From the NCBI RefSeq assembly GCF_000763495.1, contig NZ_CP009576.1, positions 1,374,001-1,438,000 of the forward strand: a stretch of DNA of 64,000 nucleotides. Reading direction: 5' to 3'. The translations under genes and the position numbers were made by a program. This document shows, in pieces, positions 53,614 to 61,955 of the stretch; the first letter of the stretch is position 1; each line of letters opens with the position of its first letter. Under the pieces are notes generated by a model. It was not told the origin of the DNA. It was given only the letters and a program-made list of their open reading frames with translations, and ran no database searches. The DNA comes from Listeria ivanovii subsp. londoniensis. Lineage in GTDB: Bacteria > Bacillota > Bacilli > Lactobacillales > Listeriaceae.

Positions 53614-54815
53614 ATTTCTTCGCTCCTTTGTATTTGTTCTACTGTGTTATGAACCGATTTTTTTCTAGACAAAAACATATAAATGAAAATACAGGCAAAG
53701 GCAATTAAACCTGCAATAATATAAATCCCTTGGAACGACAATACATGATGGATTTCGCCCATAATATAAGGACCAATTCCTAACCCTAAATCAAGTCCAA
53801 TAAAATAAGTAGATAGTCCAATACCAATTCGATGTGGCTCACAAACCTTCAAACAAACAGCTTGGCCATTGGACATAAAGGTGCCGTAACCTAAGCCAAT
53901 CAGTCCACCTGAGATAAGTAAAACTAAACTAGAAGTCGCAGTGCTTAAAACTACTAAACCTACTGCCAAAAAGATGTAACTAGGGTACATAACATATTTT
54001 TCACCTTTCGCATCAAAGATTTTCCCGGACATCGGTCTTGTAAAGGTAATAACTAACGCATAAACAACAAAGAAAAAAGTTCCAGCACTTACTAAATTAA
54101 TTTCTCTTGCATAAGAAGCGAGGAATGTGAGTACACTGGAATAAGAAATCCCCATTAAAAAGGCAATAAACGTAATTGGAATAACTTTGTATTCGATAAA
54201 ACTTTTCACAGTCCAAGTTTGTAAAGCTTTTTTGTGTTCAGGCGTTAAAACAATATTTTTAACTGGAAGATAGAAACAAAGAATGGCTGTTAGGAAAACA
54301 ATGACAGAAGAGAAAATAATGATCGTATAAAAACTTGTATAACTTAATAAAATCATCCCAATAAAAGGCCCAATAGCAGCTGCAAGACTCGTGCTAAGTC
54401 CGTAATAATTAATTCCTTCTCCATTTCTAGACGGAGGAATGTAGGCCGTTACAATCGCATTGGTGGCCGTAGATGTTGTTCCATACGCAAAACCATTTAA
54501 GAAGCGTATAAAGAACATTATCCCAATGGTCGGCATATATAAGTAAGCTACCGTAGTTAGTAAGAAAAATATAATGCCATATCTTAAAACTCGCTTACGT
54601 CCCAGTAATTCTAACTTTTTACCCATATATAATCTGGCAAGTAAGGTTCCGATAATATAAATACCAGAAGCAAAACCAGCCTCGCCAAGTGACGCATTCA
54701 ACTCCTCTTGGGCAATCACGGCGATAATAACCATCAGCAAATAATAAACCAGATAAACAACAAAGTTAATCAATGTAATCAAGATAAAACCCTTGTTAAA
54801 TAATTTTTCTTTCAT
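53610..54815 (-). CDS. Major facilitator superfamily exporter
   Basis: 401 residues with twelve predicted membrane helices. The MFS loop 2-3 motif is present as ARLYMGKKLELLGRKRVLRYG, with its equivalent between helices 8 and 9 (TRPMSGKIFDAKGEKYVMY). The closest group is the drug:H+ antiporter type. It is divergently transcribed from a Crp/Fnr-family regulator, with about 200 bases between them, and overlaps the downstream 81-residue gene. Substrate unknown; a multidrug or metabolite exporter controlled by the neighbour is the likely reading. Confidence 0.9.
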   Translation of the reverse strand: MKEKLFNKGFILITLINFVVYLVYYLLMVIIAVIAQEELNASLGEAGFASGIYIIGTLLARLYMGKKLELLGRKRVLRYGIIFFLLTTVAYLYMPTIGIMFFIRFLNGFAYGTTSTATNAIVTAYIPPSRNGEGINYYGLSTSLAAAIGPFIGMILLSYTSFYTIIIFSSVIVFLTAILCFYLPVKNIVLTPEHKKALQTWTVKSFIEYKVIPITFIAFLMGISYSSVLTFLASYAREINLVSAGTFFFVVYALVITFTRPMSGKIFDAKGEKYVMYPSYIFLAVGLVVLSTATSSLVLLISGGLIGLGYGTFMSNGQAVCLKVCEPHRIGIGLSTYFIGLDLGLGIGPYIMGEIHHVLSFQGIYIIAGLIAFACIFIYMFLSRKKSVHNTVEQIQRSEEI

Positions 54816-54936
54816 AAAATAAAATCCCTTTCTACTTGTAATCTGCTATTTTTCTCAGCGACAAGCAATATTATAGGGGATTTTTCTGTTTTGTATTTTT
54901 AAGTTTGTTATTTCTTTCTGATATAGACAAAAATGT

Positions 54937-54950
54937 ATAACATATGTTGA
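54937..54950. promoter_or_regulatory. PrfA/Crp-box-like palindrome between the MFS gene and the Crp/Fnr gene
   Basis: ATAACATATGTTGA has the core AACATATGTT and matches the PrfA consensus TTAACANNTGTTAA with two changes. It lies in the intergenic region of a PrfA-superfamily regulator, about 120 bases from the MFS start and 70 from the regulator start. It is a candidate operator for that regulator or for PrfA. Confidence 0.5.
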
Positions 54951-55021
54951 AAAAAATGGTAGTATTATTTTGTATGATTAAAAGGAAATTTTGCTAGAGC
55001 GAAGAAAAAGGAGGGTGAGCA

Positions 55022-55681
55022 ATGGATCATGACATTCTAAATGATTATGTAAATTCCAATGATTTTCAAGTGATTACACGAAAAAAACGAAAATATTTAA
55101 CCTATGAAGGACTTGAGGATTCTTACGTTTATATATTAAAAAAGGGAATTATTAAAACCAGTATCATATCAAGAGATGGTCGGGAATTTAATTTAGGTTA
55201 TATTAATAAAATGGACATCGTATCACTTTTAAAAGATGAATATTCACAGTTTGCTAATGCGCCATTTAACATCCGGGTTGAATCAGACAGTGCGGAGCTT
55301 TATCAAGTTGATCGAGTTCGATTTTGGCGAGATGTCAATCAAGATAAAGATTTGCAGTTTTATGTAAAAGATTACTATCGAACAAGGCTTTTACAATCCA
55401 TTAAAAAAATGCAGCAAATGTTGATGAATGGGAAATTAGGCGCAATTTGTACGCAATTATATGAGCTATATAATTTATTCGGAGTAGAAATAGAAGAAAA
55501 TCAATTTCTAATTGACTTTTTAGTAAGTAATGAAGAAATTGGTCATTTTTGTGGAATCAATTCAGCAAGTAGTGTCAATCGTATTTTCCAACAATTGAAA
55601 TCAGAAGGGGTTATCACAATGAAAAATCGTTATATTATTATAAAAAAATTAGATGTTATTCAAGAAAATGTGATTTTTTAA
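55022..55681 (+). CDS. Crp/Fnr family transcriptional regulator (PrfA superfamily)
   Basis: 219 residues. The N-terminal cyclic-nucleotide-binding-like beta barrel runs to about residue 115 (YVYILKKGIIKTSIISRDG), then comes the long dimer helix and a C-terminal winged helix (FLVSNEEIGHFCGINSASSV, then NRIFQQLKSEGVITMKNRYI). It has the size and layout of Listeria Crp/Fnr proteins, a family to which PrfA belongs. AAAGGAGGG precedes the ATG. It faces away from the MFS exporter, which it probably controls. Confidence 0.9.
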   Translation: MDHDILNDYVNSNDFQVITRKKRKYLTYEGLEDSYVYILKKGIIKTSIISRDGREFNLGYINKMDIVSLLKDEYSQFANAPFNIRVESDSAELYQVDRVRFWRDVNQDKDLQFYVKDYYRTRLLQSIKKMQQMLMNGKLGAICTQLYELYNLFGVEIEENQFLIDFLVSNEEIGHFCGINSASSVNRIFQQLKSEGVITMKNRYIIIKKLDVIQENVIF

Positions 55682-55692
55682 AAATATATATT

Positions 55693-55727
55693 AGAAAAGC
55701 ACTGCAATCTAATCGCAGTACTTTTCT
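55693..55727. terminator. Bidirectional terminator
   Basis: AGAAAAGCACTGC and GCAGTACTTTTCT form an imperfect long stem with A and T runs on the two sides. Confidence 0.75.
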
Positions 55728-55920
55728 ATCCTCTTTTTTTTATCGAATATCGGATTCTGAGTGTGACTAAACCGATGAAGATTAAAAATAAGCCAACCAT
55801 CAAATTTTCTAGGTCACTAAAATCCCAGAAAAATGAGATTCCGATATTGGATAGTCCTAAAAAAACAAAAACCAAGCCAACAACAAGTAAAGCTAGATAC
55901 GCTGGTTTAGATATTCTCAT
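55726..55920 (-). CDS. Small two-helix membrane protein
   Basis: 64 residues with two membrane helices (YLALLVVGLVFVFLGLSNIG and LMVGLFLIFIGLVTLRI) and a basic tail (RYSIKKRG). The ribosome site GTGAGGCG lies upstream. It is a conserved-looking small membrane protein of unknown function. Confidence 0.7.
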   Translation of the reverse strand: MRISKPAYLALLVVGLVFVFLGLSNIGISFFWDFSDLENLMVGLFLIFIGLVTLRIRYSIKKRG

Positions 55921-55984
55921 AAGGACGCCTCACTTACATATTATAATTTCCCCATTATTGTAACATAAGTTTTGCCAAACGACA

Positions 55985-56830
55985 TTATTCACTTGTAATC
56001 TGTTTAGTAAATCCTTCACCAATAACACTTTGAACATCATTAATAATAAAGAATGCTTTTTCATCATATTTATTCACAATTTTGGTAAGTGGTAGAAGCT
56101 GATCACGACTAATTACAATATAAAGGATTTTTTTATCTTGACGCATGTAGAATCCTTGCCCGTTAAATAGCGTGATTCCGCGTTCCAAATTAGCATCAAT
56201 TTCTGTAGCAATTTCCTCATAGTAATCAGAAATAATTGTAACAGATTTTTTAGGATTATAACCCTCAAGAATGAAATCCAGCACTTTGGTTGAAATATAA
56301 AGCGAAACGATAGTAAACAACATATTTTCGAAACCAATAACAAAAACAGAGGGGATTACGACAATTAAATCAAAGAAAAGTAAAGCATAGCTAGTGTTCC
56401 ATCCAAGGTATTTATTAGCAATTTTTGCTAGAATAGCACTACCAGCAGTTGTTCCGCCGCCATTCATAATTAGTCCCATACCAATCCCCATCATTAACCC
56501 GGCAAAAATCGCAGCAACAATGGATTGGTTCGCCACAAAAGCAAGTGGCTCAGAAAAATGTAAGAATAGGGAAGTGAAACTAATAGCGACAATCGTCCAG
56601 ACAATTGTCATTCGATCTAGAAATTTATAACCTATAATAAGTAAAATTCCATTAAATATTAATGTCGTTACAGCAGGTGTCCAGCCGAGTAAGTAATAAA
56701 GCATCATCGTTAACCCAGTAACGCCACCTTCACCAAGATTATTTGGGATAGCGAAAACATTCACTGCGAGCGAGAAAATTAGCGCTCCTACAACAATTTT
56801 TGCAATGTTCCATCCAGTTTTCTTTTTCAT
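55985..56830 (-). CDS. YitT family membrane protein (DUF161/DUF2179)
   Basis: 281 residues from the ATG at 56830. AAAGGAG lies eight bases upstream of it; the ATG two codons earlier is too close to that site. Five or six membrane helices (AIPNNLGEGGVTGLTMMLYY, IGMGLIMNGGGTTAGSAIL) are followed by a soluble DUF2179 domain with the ACT-like fold (KSVTIISDYYEEIATEID to VIGEGFTKQI). The activity is not established. A hairpin terminator lies in its leader just before the ribosome site. Confidence 0.9.
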   Translation of the reverse strand: MKKKTGWNIAKIVVGALIFSLAVNVFAIPNNLGEGGVTGLTMMLYYLLGWTPAVTTLIFNGILLIIGYKFLDRMTIVWTIVAISFTSLFLHFSEPLAFVANQSIVAAIFAGLMMGIGMGLIMNGGGTTAGSAILAKIANKYLGWNTSYALLFFDLIVVIPSVFVIGFENMLFTIVSLYISTKVLDFILEGYNPKKSVTIISDYYEEIATEIDANLERGITLFNGQGFYMRQDKKILYIVISRDQLLPLTKIVNKYDEKAFFIINDVQSVIGEGFTKQITSE

Positions 56831-56845
56831 CTTCATTTCTCCTTT

Positions 56846-56900
56846 CCACACAAAAAAAGACCCAAGAATACCACCCAAACGGCACTCTGGAGTCTTTTTA
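56846..56900 (-). promoter_or_regulatory. Attenuator-like hairpin in the YitT leader
   Basis: On the minus strand GACTCCAGAGTGCC pairs with GGTATTCTTGGGTC (mostly Watson-Crick plus G-U pairs), followed by seven T residues, ending some 10 bases before the ribosome site. A terminator in this place normally means that readthrough is regulated, by a riboswitch or a protein. It could also just end the short operon upstream. Confidence 0.55.
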
Positions 56901-57026
56901 TAAAAAAAGCATTAACTGACATATCTGCCATTAATTGTCTCACCATAAAAAATTGCTATTCATTTCAACACAATTTACAATATACCATAAAAAATAATGA
57001 CCTTCAAGCACTTTTGGGTAAAAAAA

Positions 57027-57134
57027 TTAGCCGAAAATAGCTAGGAATGGCATTAAATTAAGTAAAAATAAACCTACAAGAACACTGATAACAATTTTAA
57101 TGACAAGTGGTTTTTCACTTTTTGCTTTTTTCAT
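57027..57134 (-). CDS. 35-residue single-helix membrane peptide
   Basis: MKKAKSEKPLVIKIVISVLV then a hydrophobic end (GLFLLNLMPFLAIFG). One membrane helix preceded by a basic cytoplasmic tail. The ATG has a very strong site, GAGGGGGG, four to five bases away. It is the second gene of a small operon with the 45-residue protein upstream. Function unknown. Confidence 0.65.
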   Translation of the reverse strand: MKKAKSEKPLVIKIVISVLVGLFLLNLMPFLAIFG

Positions 57135-57157
57135 TTTGTTCCCCCCTCAACTAATGC

Positions 57158-57295
57158 TTACTTTGCCCAGTGCACAAATTCGTTTTTAAGCGGCATATAA
57201 GTGGCAGTTTTTTTCTTATAAATTTGGTAAGCAAGTAGAAATCCTAAAAATGCTGGAACTATTATTGCAATTACGGTTAAAATAACTTTAGTCAA
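57158..57295 (-). CDS. 45-residue single-helix membrane peptide
   Basis: From a TTG with GAGGAGG nine bases upstream, the frame reads MTKVILTVIAIIVPAFLGFL and continues AYQIYKKKTATYMPLKNEF to the stop. One N-terminal membrane helix and a basic tail. It lies 23 bases upstream of the 35-residue gene on the same strand. Both are divergent from treR. Function unknown. Confidence 0.65.
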   Translation of the reverse strand: MTKVILTVIAIIVPAFLGFLLAYQIYKKKTATYMPLKNEFVHWAK

Positions 57296-57444
57296 AAAAA
57301 TTACCTCCTCTTAAATCAAACACTTGAACAATACTTTCTAATATTAGTGTAACAAATTTCACGTGATTTTGATAATAAAGTGGGTTAATAAATTTCGGTT
57401 ACATTTAATTGCAAATATGCTACAATTACGGTGGGTGAATTAAT

Positions 57445-58161
57445 TTGAATAAAAAAAATAAGTTTTTCGATATCTATTTAGAACTAGAGCAAGATATTAC
57501 ATCAGGCGTTTATCCGGCAGGGGCATTACTTCCAAGTGAAAATGTTTTGGCTAAGCGTTTTTCAGTATCCCGTGAAACTATTAGAAAAGCACTCGTATTA
57601 TTACTCGAAAATGGCTGCATTCAGAAACTTCAAGGAAAAGGATCTATTGTCATTGATCGAGAGCGATATTCATTTCCTGTTTCCGGACTTACTAGCTTTA
57701 AGGAATTGCAAGAGTCTGAGCATATGAACGCGACAACAAAAGTTCTTAAAAATGAACGAACAACCTTACCAGACAGAATTGCTGACTTTGCAGGACTTCC
57801 GCGAGGGTCTTCATGTCTCAAAATTTTACGAGTACGTTATTTAGAAGGTGAAGCGACCATATTAGATTATGATTATTTACTAGATGAAACGGCTGAACCA
57901 ATTGAAAACAGTATCCTCGAAGATTCCCTGTATCAATATTTAGAAAATGAAAAAGGCTACGAAATAAGTTATGCCCAAAAAGAAATTACTGTGGAGCCGT
58001 TAAATGCTACTGATAAAAAATATTTAGCACTTCATGGCGATACGCATGTAGTTGTCGTAAAAAGCACGGTATTTTTAAAAGATACTACGCTATTTCAATA
58101 TACCGAATCTCGCCATCGTCTGGATAAGTTTCGTTTTATTGATTTTGCTAGAAGGCGCTAA
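57445..58161 (+). CDS. treR: Trehalose operon repressor
   Basis: 238 residues from a TTG with GGTGGGTG upstream. The N-terminal GntR winged helix (GVYPAGALLPSENVLAKRFS, SRETIRKAL) is followed by a UTRA effector domain. In Bacillus, TreR represses treP/treA and is released by trehalose-6-phosphate. The palindrome AACTTGTATATACAAGTT in front of treB (61360) is a fitting operator. The gene converges on treA and is separated from it by a shared terminator. Confidence 0.93.
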   Translation: MNKKNKFFDIYLELEQDITSGVYPAGALLPSENVLAKRFSVSRETIRKALVLLLENGCIQKLQGKGSIVIDRERYSFPVSGLTSFKELQESEHMNATTKVLKNERTTLPDRIADFAGLPRGSSCLKILRVRYLEGEATILDYDYLLDETAEPIENSILEDSLYQYLENEKGYEISYAQKEITVEPLNATDKKYLALHGDTHVVVVKSTVFLKDTTLFQYTESRHRLDKFRFIDFARRR

Positions 58162-58191
58162 AAAGCCCGAGAAAATGTCTCGGGCTTTTTA
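58160..58191. terminator. Bidirectional terminator between treR and treA
   Basis: AAAAGCCCGAG pairs with CTCGGGCTTTT around a seven-base loop. Confidence 0.88.
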
Positions 58192-59838
58192 TTATTGTAG
58201 TAAAGTTAGTGTTTCGTATGGAGAAAGCTCTATGGTCGAATTAAGCTCTTCCCGCTGATAGTTAGAAAGTAAGATTTTAGCATTTGAGAATCCACTAGGA
58301 AGCGTTAAAATCTGCTTTTCTGAAGCAAAGTTGTGAATCGAAAGTAGCTTAGAATCTTCGAGTGAACGTGTATAAGCGATAATAGAATCTTCATCCGTAA
58401 GAGCAGGTGTATAATCGCCATTTTGAATGACAGGATAATCTTTTCGTAGAGCTATTAATTTTTGGTAAAAATAGAAAATACTTGTTTTCGTTTGTAAAGC
58501 CTGCTGAACATTAATTTCATTTGCATTTTCCGCTACTTTTAGCCAAGGTTTTCCAGTTGTAAAACCTGCATTTTCAGTATCATCCCACTGCATTGGTGTG
58601 CGACTATTATCACGGGAGCGTTCTTTAATAATTGCCATAACTTCTGATTCAGAAAATCCTTGCTGTTGTAAAATACCGAAATGATTTAGCGTTTCAATAT
58701 CAACATAATCATTAATCACAGGGAATTTTGGGTTCATCATCCCAATTTCTTCTCCCATGTAAACAAATGGAGTACCACGCATAAAATGAGTTGTTGCAGC
58801 AAGTAGGGTAGCTGCATGATAATTATGTTCAGGCGCATCAGAGACAAATCGTCCCAGAGCTCTTGGCTGATCATGATTGTTCCAAAACAGCGCATCCCAA
58901 CCATTTTCCTCAGACATTGCTACTTGCCATGTATGGAAAATAGATTTTAAAGTTGCCAAATTCATTTCCCCTAAACGCCACTTTTCGCCATTTGGATAAT
59001 CTACTTTCAGATGATGAAAATGAAATACCATGGATAATTCTTTTTCTTCCGGGTTACTATAGCGAACACAATTAGCGATATCAGTAGACGACATCTCGCC
59101 AACAGTAATAATTGATTTTTCACCAAAAGTGCGTTCATGTAATTCCTTTAAATAAGTGTGAATTTTAGGGCCATCCGTATAGAAACGTCTGCCATCACCT
59201 TCAAAATCATCTTCTAAAAATTTAGGTTTCGAAATAACATTAAGGACATCTAGTCGGAAACCTTCTACACCTTTATCAATCCAAAAATTAACTACATCAT
59301 AAAGTGCATCCCGGACATTAGGGTTTGCCCAGTTCAAATCAGCTTGTGTGACATCATATAAATGCAAGTAATACTCTGTCGAATCGGGTAATTTTTCCCA
59401 AGCATTACCACCGAATTTGGATTCCCAGTTTGTTGGAGGGGTTCCGTCTCTCTTACCTTCACGGAAAAAATAGAAGTCACGGTAAAATGGGTCACCCGCC
59501 AAAGCCTTTTGAAACCAAGGATGTTCAGTAGAAGTATGATTAAGTACTAAATCAATCATAATTCCAATGTTTCTTTTTTTTCCTTCACGAATAAGAGTAG
59601 AAACATCATCCATCGTTCCAAACAACGGATCAACAGCTGTATAGTCGGCTATATCATAACCGTTATCATTTTGAGGGGAAGGATAAAATGGATTAATCCA
59701 AATCATTTCAATCCCTAATTTTTGTAGATAATCAAGTTTAGCAGTTATTCCGGGAATATCGCCAATCCCGTCACCATTCGTATCAAAAAAAGATTTTGGA
59801 TAAACTTGATAAATTGTTTTTTGAGCAAAAGTTGTCAT
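58192..59838 (-). CDS. treA: Trehalose-6-phosphate hydrolase (phospho-alpha-(1-1)-glucosidase)
   Basis: 548 residues from the ATG at 59838; the GTG five codons earlier is the ribosome site itself (GTGAGG). A GH13 enzyme that splits trehalose-6-phosphate into glucose and glucose-6-phosphate in the cytoplasm. Visible motifs: YPKSFFDTNGDGIGDIPG, DLVLNHTS, GFRLDVLN with the nucleophile Asp, TVGEMSS with the acid/base Glu, and FWNNHDQPR. Its start follows treB by 18 bases, so the two are one operon. Confidence 0.96.
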   Translation of the reverse strand: MTTFAQKTIYQVYPKSFFDTNGDGIGDIPGITAKLDYLQKLGIEMIWINPFYPSPQNDNGYDIADYTAVDPLFGTMDDVSTLIREGKKRNIGIMIDLVLNHTSTEHPWFQKALAGDPFYRDFYFFREGKRDGTPPTNWESKFGGNAWEKLPDSTEYYLHLYDVTQADLNWANPNVRDALYDVVNFWIDKGVEGFRLDVLNVISKPKFLEDDFEGDGRRFYTDGPKIHTYLKELHERTFGEKSIITVGEMSSTDIANCVRYSNPEEKELSMVFHFHHLKVDYPNGEKWRLGEMNLATLKSIFHTWQVAMSEENGWDALFWNNHDQPRALGRFVSDAPEHNYHAATLLAATTHFMRGTPFVYMGEEIGMMNPKFPVINDYVDIETLNHFGILQQQGFSESEVMAIIKERSRDNSRTPMQWDDTENAGFTTGKPWLKVAENANEINVQQALQTKTSIFYFYQKLIALRKDYPVIQNGDYTPALTDEDSIIAYTRSLEDSKLLSIHNFASEKQILTLPSGFSNAKILLSNYQREELNSTIELSPYETLTLLQ

Positions 59839-59856
59839 ATAGAAAAGCCTCACTTT

Positions 59857-61341
59857 TTAGTTGGTTGTTTTAGCAGATTCACGATACTCTTTTTTTCCAA
59901 AAGTACGAATTGGTGCAGTGTCTACTTTGTTTAAAATGTTATATTTGCGGAATAAAACAGTAAGAATGAATGGAACAACGATGGTAATCAGCATACATAA
60001 CGCGAATATCGCATAGTATTTTGGATTAATGGAAAGAATTCCTGGTAAGCCACCAACACCAATAGAATTTGCCATTACTCCGCTTGAAACAGAGACGACT
60101 GCAGCGATAGATGAACCGATCATTGCAGCAACAAATGGGTATAAGTATTTTAAATTAATACCGAACATCGCTGGCTCAGTCACTCCAAGATAACAGGAAA
60201 TAGTTGCCGGGATTGACACTTGCTCTTCTTTTTCATTTCCACGATGTAAGAAAATTATTGCTAGAACTGCCGAACCTTGTGCGATATTTGAAAGAGCAAT
60301 CATCGGCCATAGATTGGTACCACCGAATTGACTCATCAATTGTAAATCAATCGCATTCGTCATATGATGGAGTCCAGTTACAACGAGTGGGGCATACAAG
60401 AAGCCAAATAGGGCAGCGAATAACCAGCTAAGTCCACCTGTTAAACCAGCATAAACCACGTTCGAAATCGCATCACCAATTTTCCATCCAATTGGTCCAA
60501 GAATGACATGCGCTGCAAGAACTGTTGGTACAAGGGCGAAAAACGGAACAAAAATCATTGAAATGGCATTCGGAATAAATTTACGCAACCAAATTTCTAA
60601 ATAAGCGAGTAAAAATCCAGCCATAATTGCTGGGATAACTTGTGCTTGATACCCAATCATTTGCACTTGAGCAAAGCCGAAGTCCCAAACGGGTATATCG
60701 CCAGCTTTTGTTTCAACCACACTATAAGCATTTAGTAGTTGAGGTGAAACGAGCGTCAAACCAAGAACAATCCCAAGAATCTGGGTTGTCCCCATTTTTT
60801 TCGCAATCGACCAGGTAATCCCAACTGGTAGGAAGTGGAAGACTGCTTCTCCGATTAACCATAAGAAACTATAAACGCCTGCCCAAAATGGATAGACATC
60901 AACAATCGTTTTCGTACCATCATCTAAAAATTTAATATCCCCAATGACGTTACGGAAACCAAGAATAAGACCACCAACAACAATAGCGGGAATGAGTGGT
61001 GTGAATATTTCTGCCAGACCTGCAAGCATTCGTTGCAGTATACTCATATTTTTCTTCGCATCTACTTTGGCATCTTCTTTATTGACACCTTCAACTCCAC
61101 TAATCTTCGAAAATTCATTATAAAAAATGGCTACATCATTACCAATAATTACTTGGAATTGTCCAGCTTGTGTGAATGTACCTTTTACCGCTGGGATTTC
61201 TTCAATTGCTTCGATGTCTGCATTATCTGGATTTTGTAAAACAAAGCGCATTCTAGTAGCGCAGTGTGTAACAGAAGAAATATTTTCTTTGCCACCGATT
61301 AATGTTAAGAGCTCACTTGCATCCTTTTTATAGTCAACCAT
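59857..61341 (-). CDS. treB: PTS trehalose-specific EIIBC component
   Basis: 494 residues from the ATG at 61341, preceded by AAGGAGG; upstream in-frame starts lie in the promoter. The N-terminal EIIB domain has the phosphorylated cysteine in VTHCATRMRFVL. A multi-helix EIIC domain follows (ITWSIAKKMGTTQILGIVLG, GVTEPAMFGINLKYLYPFV). It imports trehalose and phosphorylates it to trehalose-6-phosphate. No EIIA domain, so another PTS protein must supply it. treB is the first gene of the treBA operon, with a TreR operator and a cre-like site upstream. Confidence 0.96.
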   Translation of the reverse strand: MVDYKKDASELLTLIGGKENISSVTHCATRMRFVLQNPDNADIEAIEEIPAVKGTFTQAGQFQVIIGNDVAIFYNEFSKISGVEGVNKEDAKVDAKKNMSILQRMLAGLAEIFTPLIPAIVVGGLILGFRNVIGDIKFLDDGTKTIVDVYPFWAGVYSFLWLIGEAVFHFLPVGITWSIAKKMGTTQILGIVLGLTLVSPQLLNAYSVVETKAGDIPVWDFGFAQVQMIGYQAQVIPAIMAGFLLAYLEIWLRKFIPNAISMIFVPFFALVPTVLAAHVILGPIGWKIGDAISNVVYAGLTGGLSWLFAALFGFLYAPLVVTGLHHMTNAIDLQLMSQFGGTNLWPMIALSNIAQGSAVLAIIFLHRGNEKEEQVSIPATISCYLGVTEPAMFGINLKYLYPFVAAMIGSSIAAVVSVSSGVMANSIGVGGLPGILSINPKYYAIFALCMLITIVVPFILTVLFRKYNILNKVDTAPIRTFGKKEYRESAKTTN

Positions 61342-61359
61342 AAAGCTTCCTCCTTTTTC

Positions 61360-61377
61360 AACTTGTATATACAAGTT
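61360..61377 (-). promoter_or_regulatory. TreR operator of treBA
   Basis: AACTTGTATATACAAGTT is a perfect 18-bp palindrome 19 bases before the treB start. It contains the TTGTATATACAA core known for Bacillus TreR. Confidence 0.85.
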
Positions 61378-61386
61378 GTTTGCCAT

Positions 61387-61415
61387 TACTATACTATAAA
61401 AAAAGTGAAAGCGCA
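61387..61415 (-). promoter_or_regulatory. Promoter of treBA
   Basis: On the minus strand TTGCGC and TATAGT are 17 bases apart and lie just upstream of the TreR operator. Confidence 0.6.
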
Positions 61416-61419
61416 ACCA
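61405..61419 (-). promoter_or_regulatory. Candidate cre site (CcpA) of treBA
   Basis: GTGAAAGCGCAACCA matches the cre consensus WTGNAANCGNWNNCW at all but the first position and overlaps the -35 region, a position suited to catabolite repression. Confidence 0.6.
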
Positions 61420-61456
61420 ATTTATATGATAAAATGAAAAAGAAGGAGTGAGAAAA

Positions 61457-61936
61457 TTGAAACATATAAGAACTGTAGCGATAATCATCCATGATAATAA
61501 AATTTTATTTCATTCAAGCCAAGATAATGATTACTGGACTCTTCCAGGCGGCGCGGTAGAACAAGAATTTATAAAAGAAGGCTTAATCAGGGAAATGAGG
61601 GAAGAGTTAGGGGAAGAAGTGGTTGTTCAAGAATTAAAAATTATTGCGGAAAACAAGTTTATGTACCGTGGAAGTGAAATAGATAGTATCGAGTTTTATT
61701 TTGCGGTAAAGCTTCCTGAAGACAGTTCGTTAATTGCGCAAAATTCATTTACCAAGGTAGAAGAATTTGGTCAATTTAATGAAGAACCATATGTGCTCAC
61801 ATTTAAATGGATCGATATTAGTAAGCTGGCAGAATTCTTGATATTACCCAGATTTCTTGTGACAGAATTGCAAAATTTGAGGGAAAATCATGTGAAACAC
61901 ATTGAAAACAACATAAAAAAAAACCACGAAAATTAG
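61457..61936 (+). CDS. NUDIX hydrolase
   Basis: 159 residues from a TTG at 61457; AAGGAG lies eight bases upstream, and a GTG at 61448 is too close to it. The NUDIX box reads GGAVEQEFIKEGLIREMREE followed by LGE; the residue after the first Gly-rich turn is less typical, but the REMREELGEE core is intact. ADP-ribose or nucleotide diphosphate derivatives are usual substrates; which one is unknown. It is divergent from treB. Confidence 0.87.
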   Translation: MKHIRTVAIIIHDNKILFHSSQDNDYWTLPGGAVEQEFIKEGLIREMREELGEEVVVQELKIIAENKFMYRGSEIDSIEFYFAVKLPEDSSLIAQNSFTKVEEFGQFNEEPYVLTFKWIDISKLAEFLILPRFLVTELQNLRENHVKHIENNIKKNHEN

Positions 61937-61952
61937 CTTTCGTGGTTTTTGG
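61918..61952. terminator. Bidirectional terminator
   Basis: AAAACCACGAAA and TTTCGTGGTTTT form a perfect stem with a seven-base loop. Confidence 0.87.
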
Positions 61953-61955
61953 AAT

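Noticed and set aside
56831..56900. T-box leader for the YitT gene
   Set aside because: GGGTGG in the hairpin recalls the T-box core, but the ACCGCG part and specifier stem are missing and the sequence is explained by terminator pairing.
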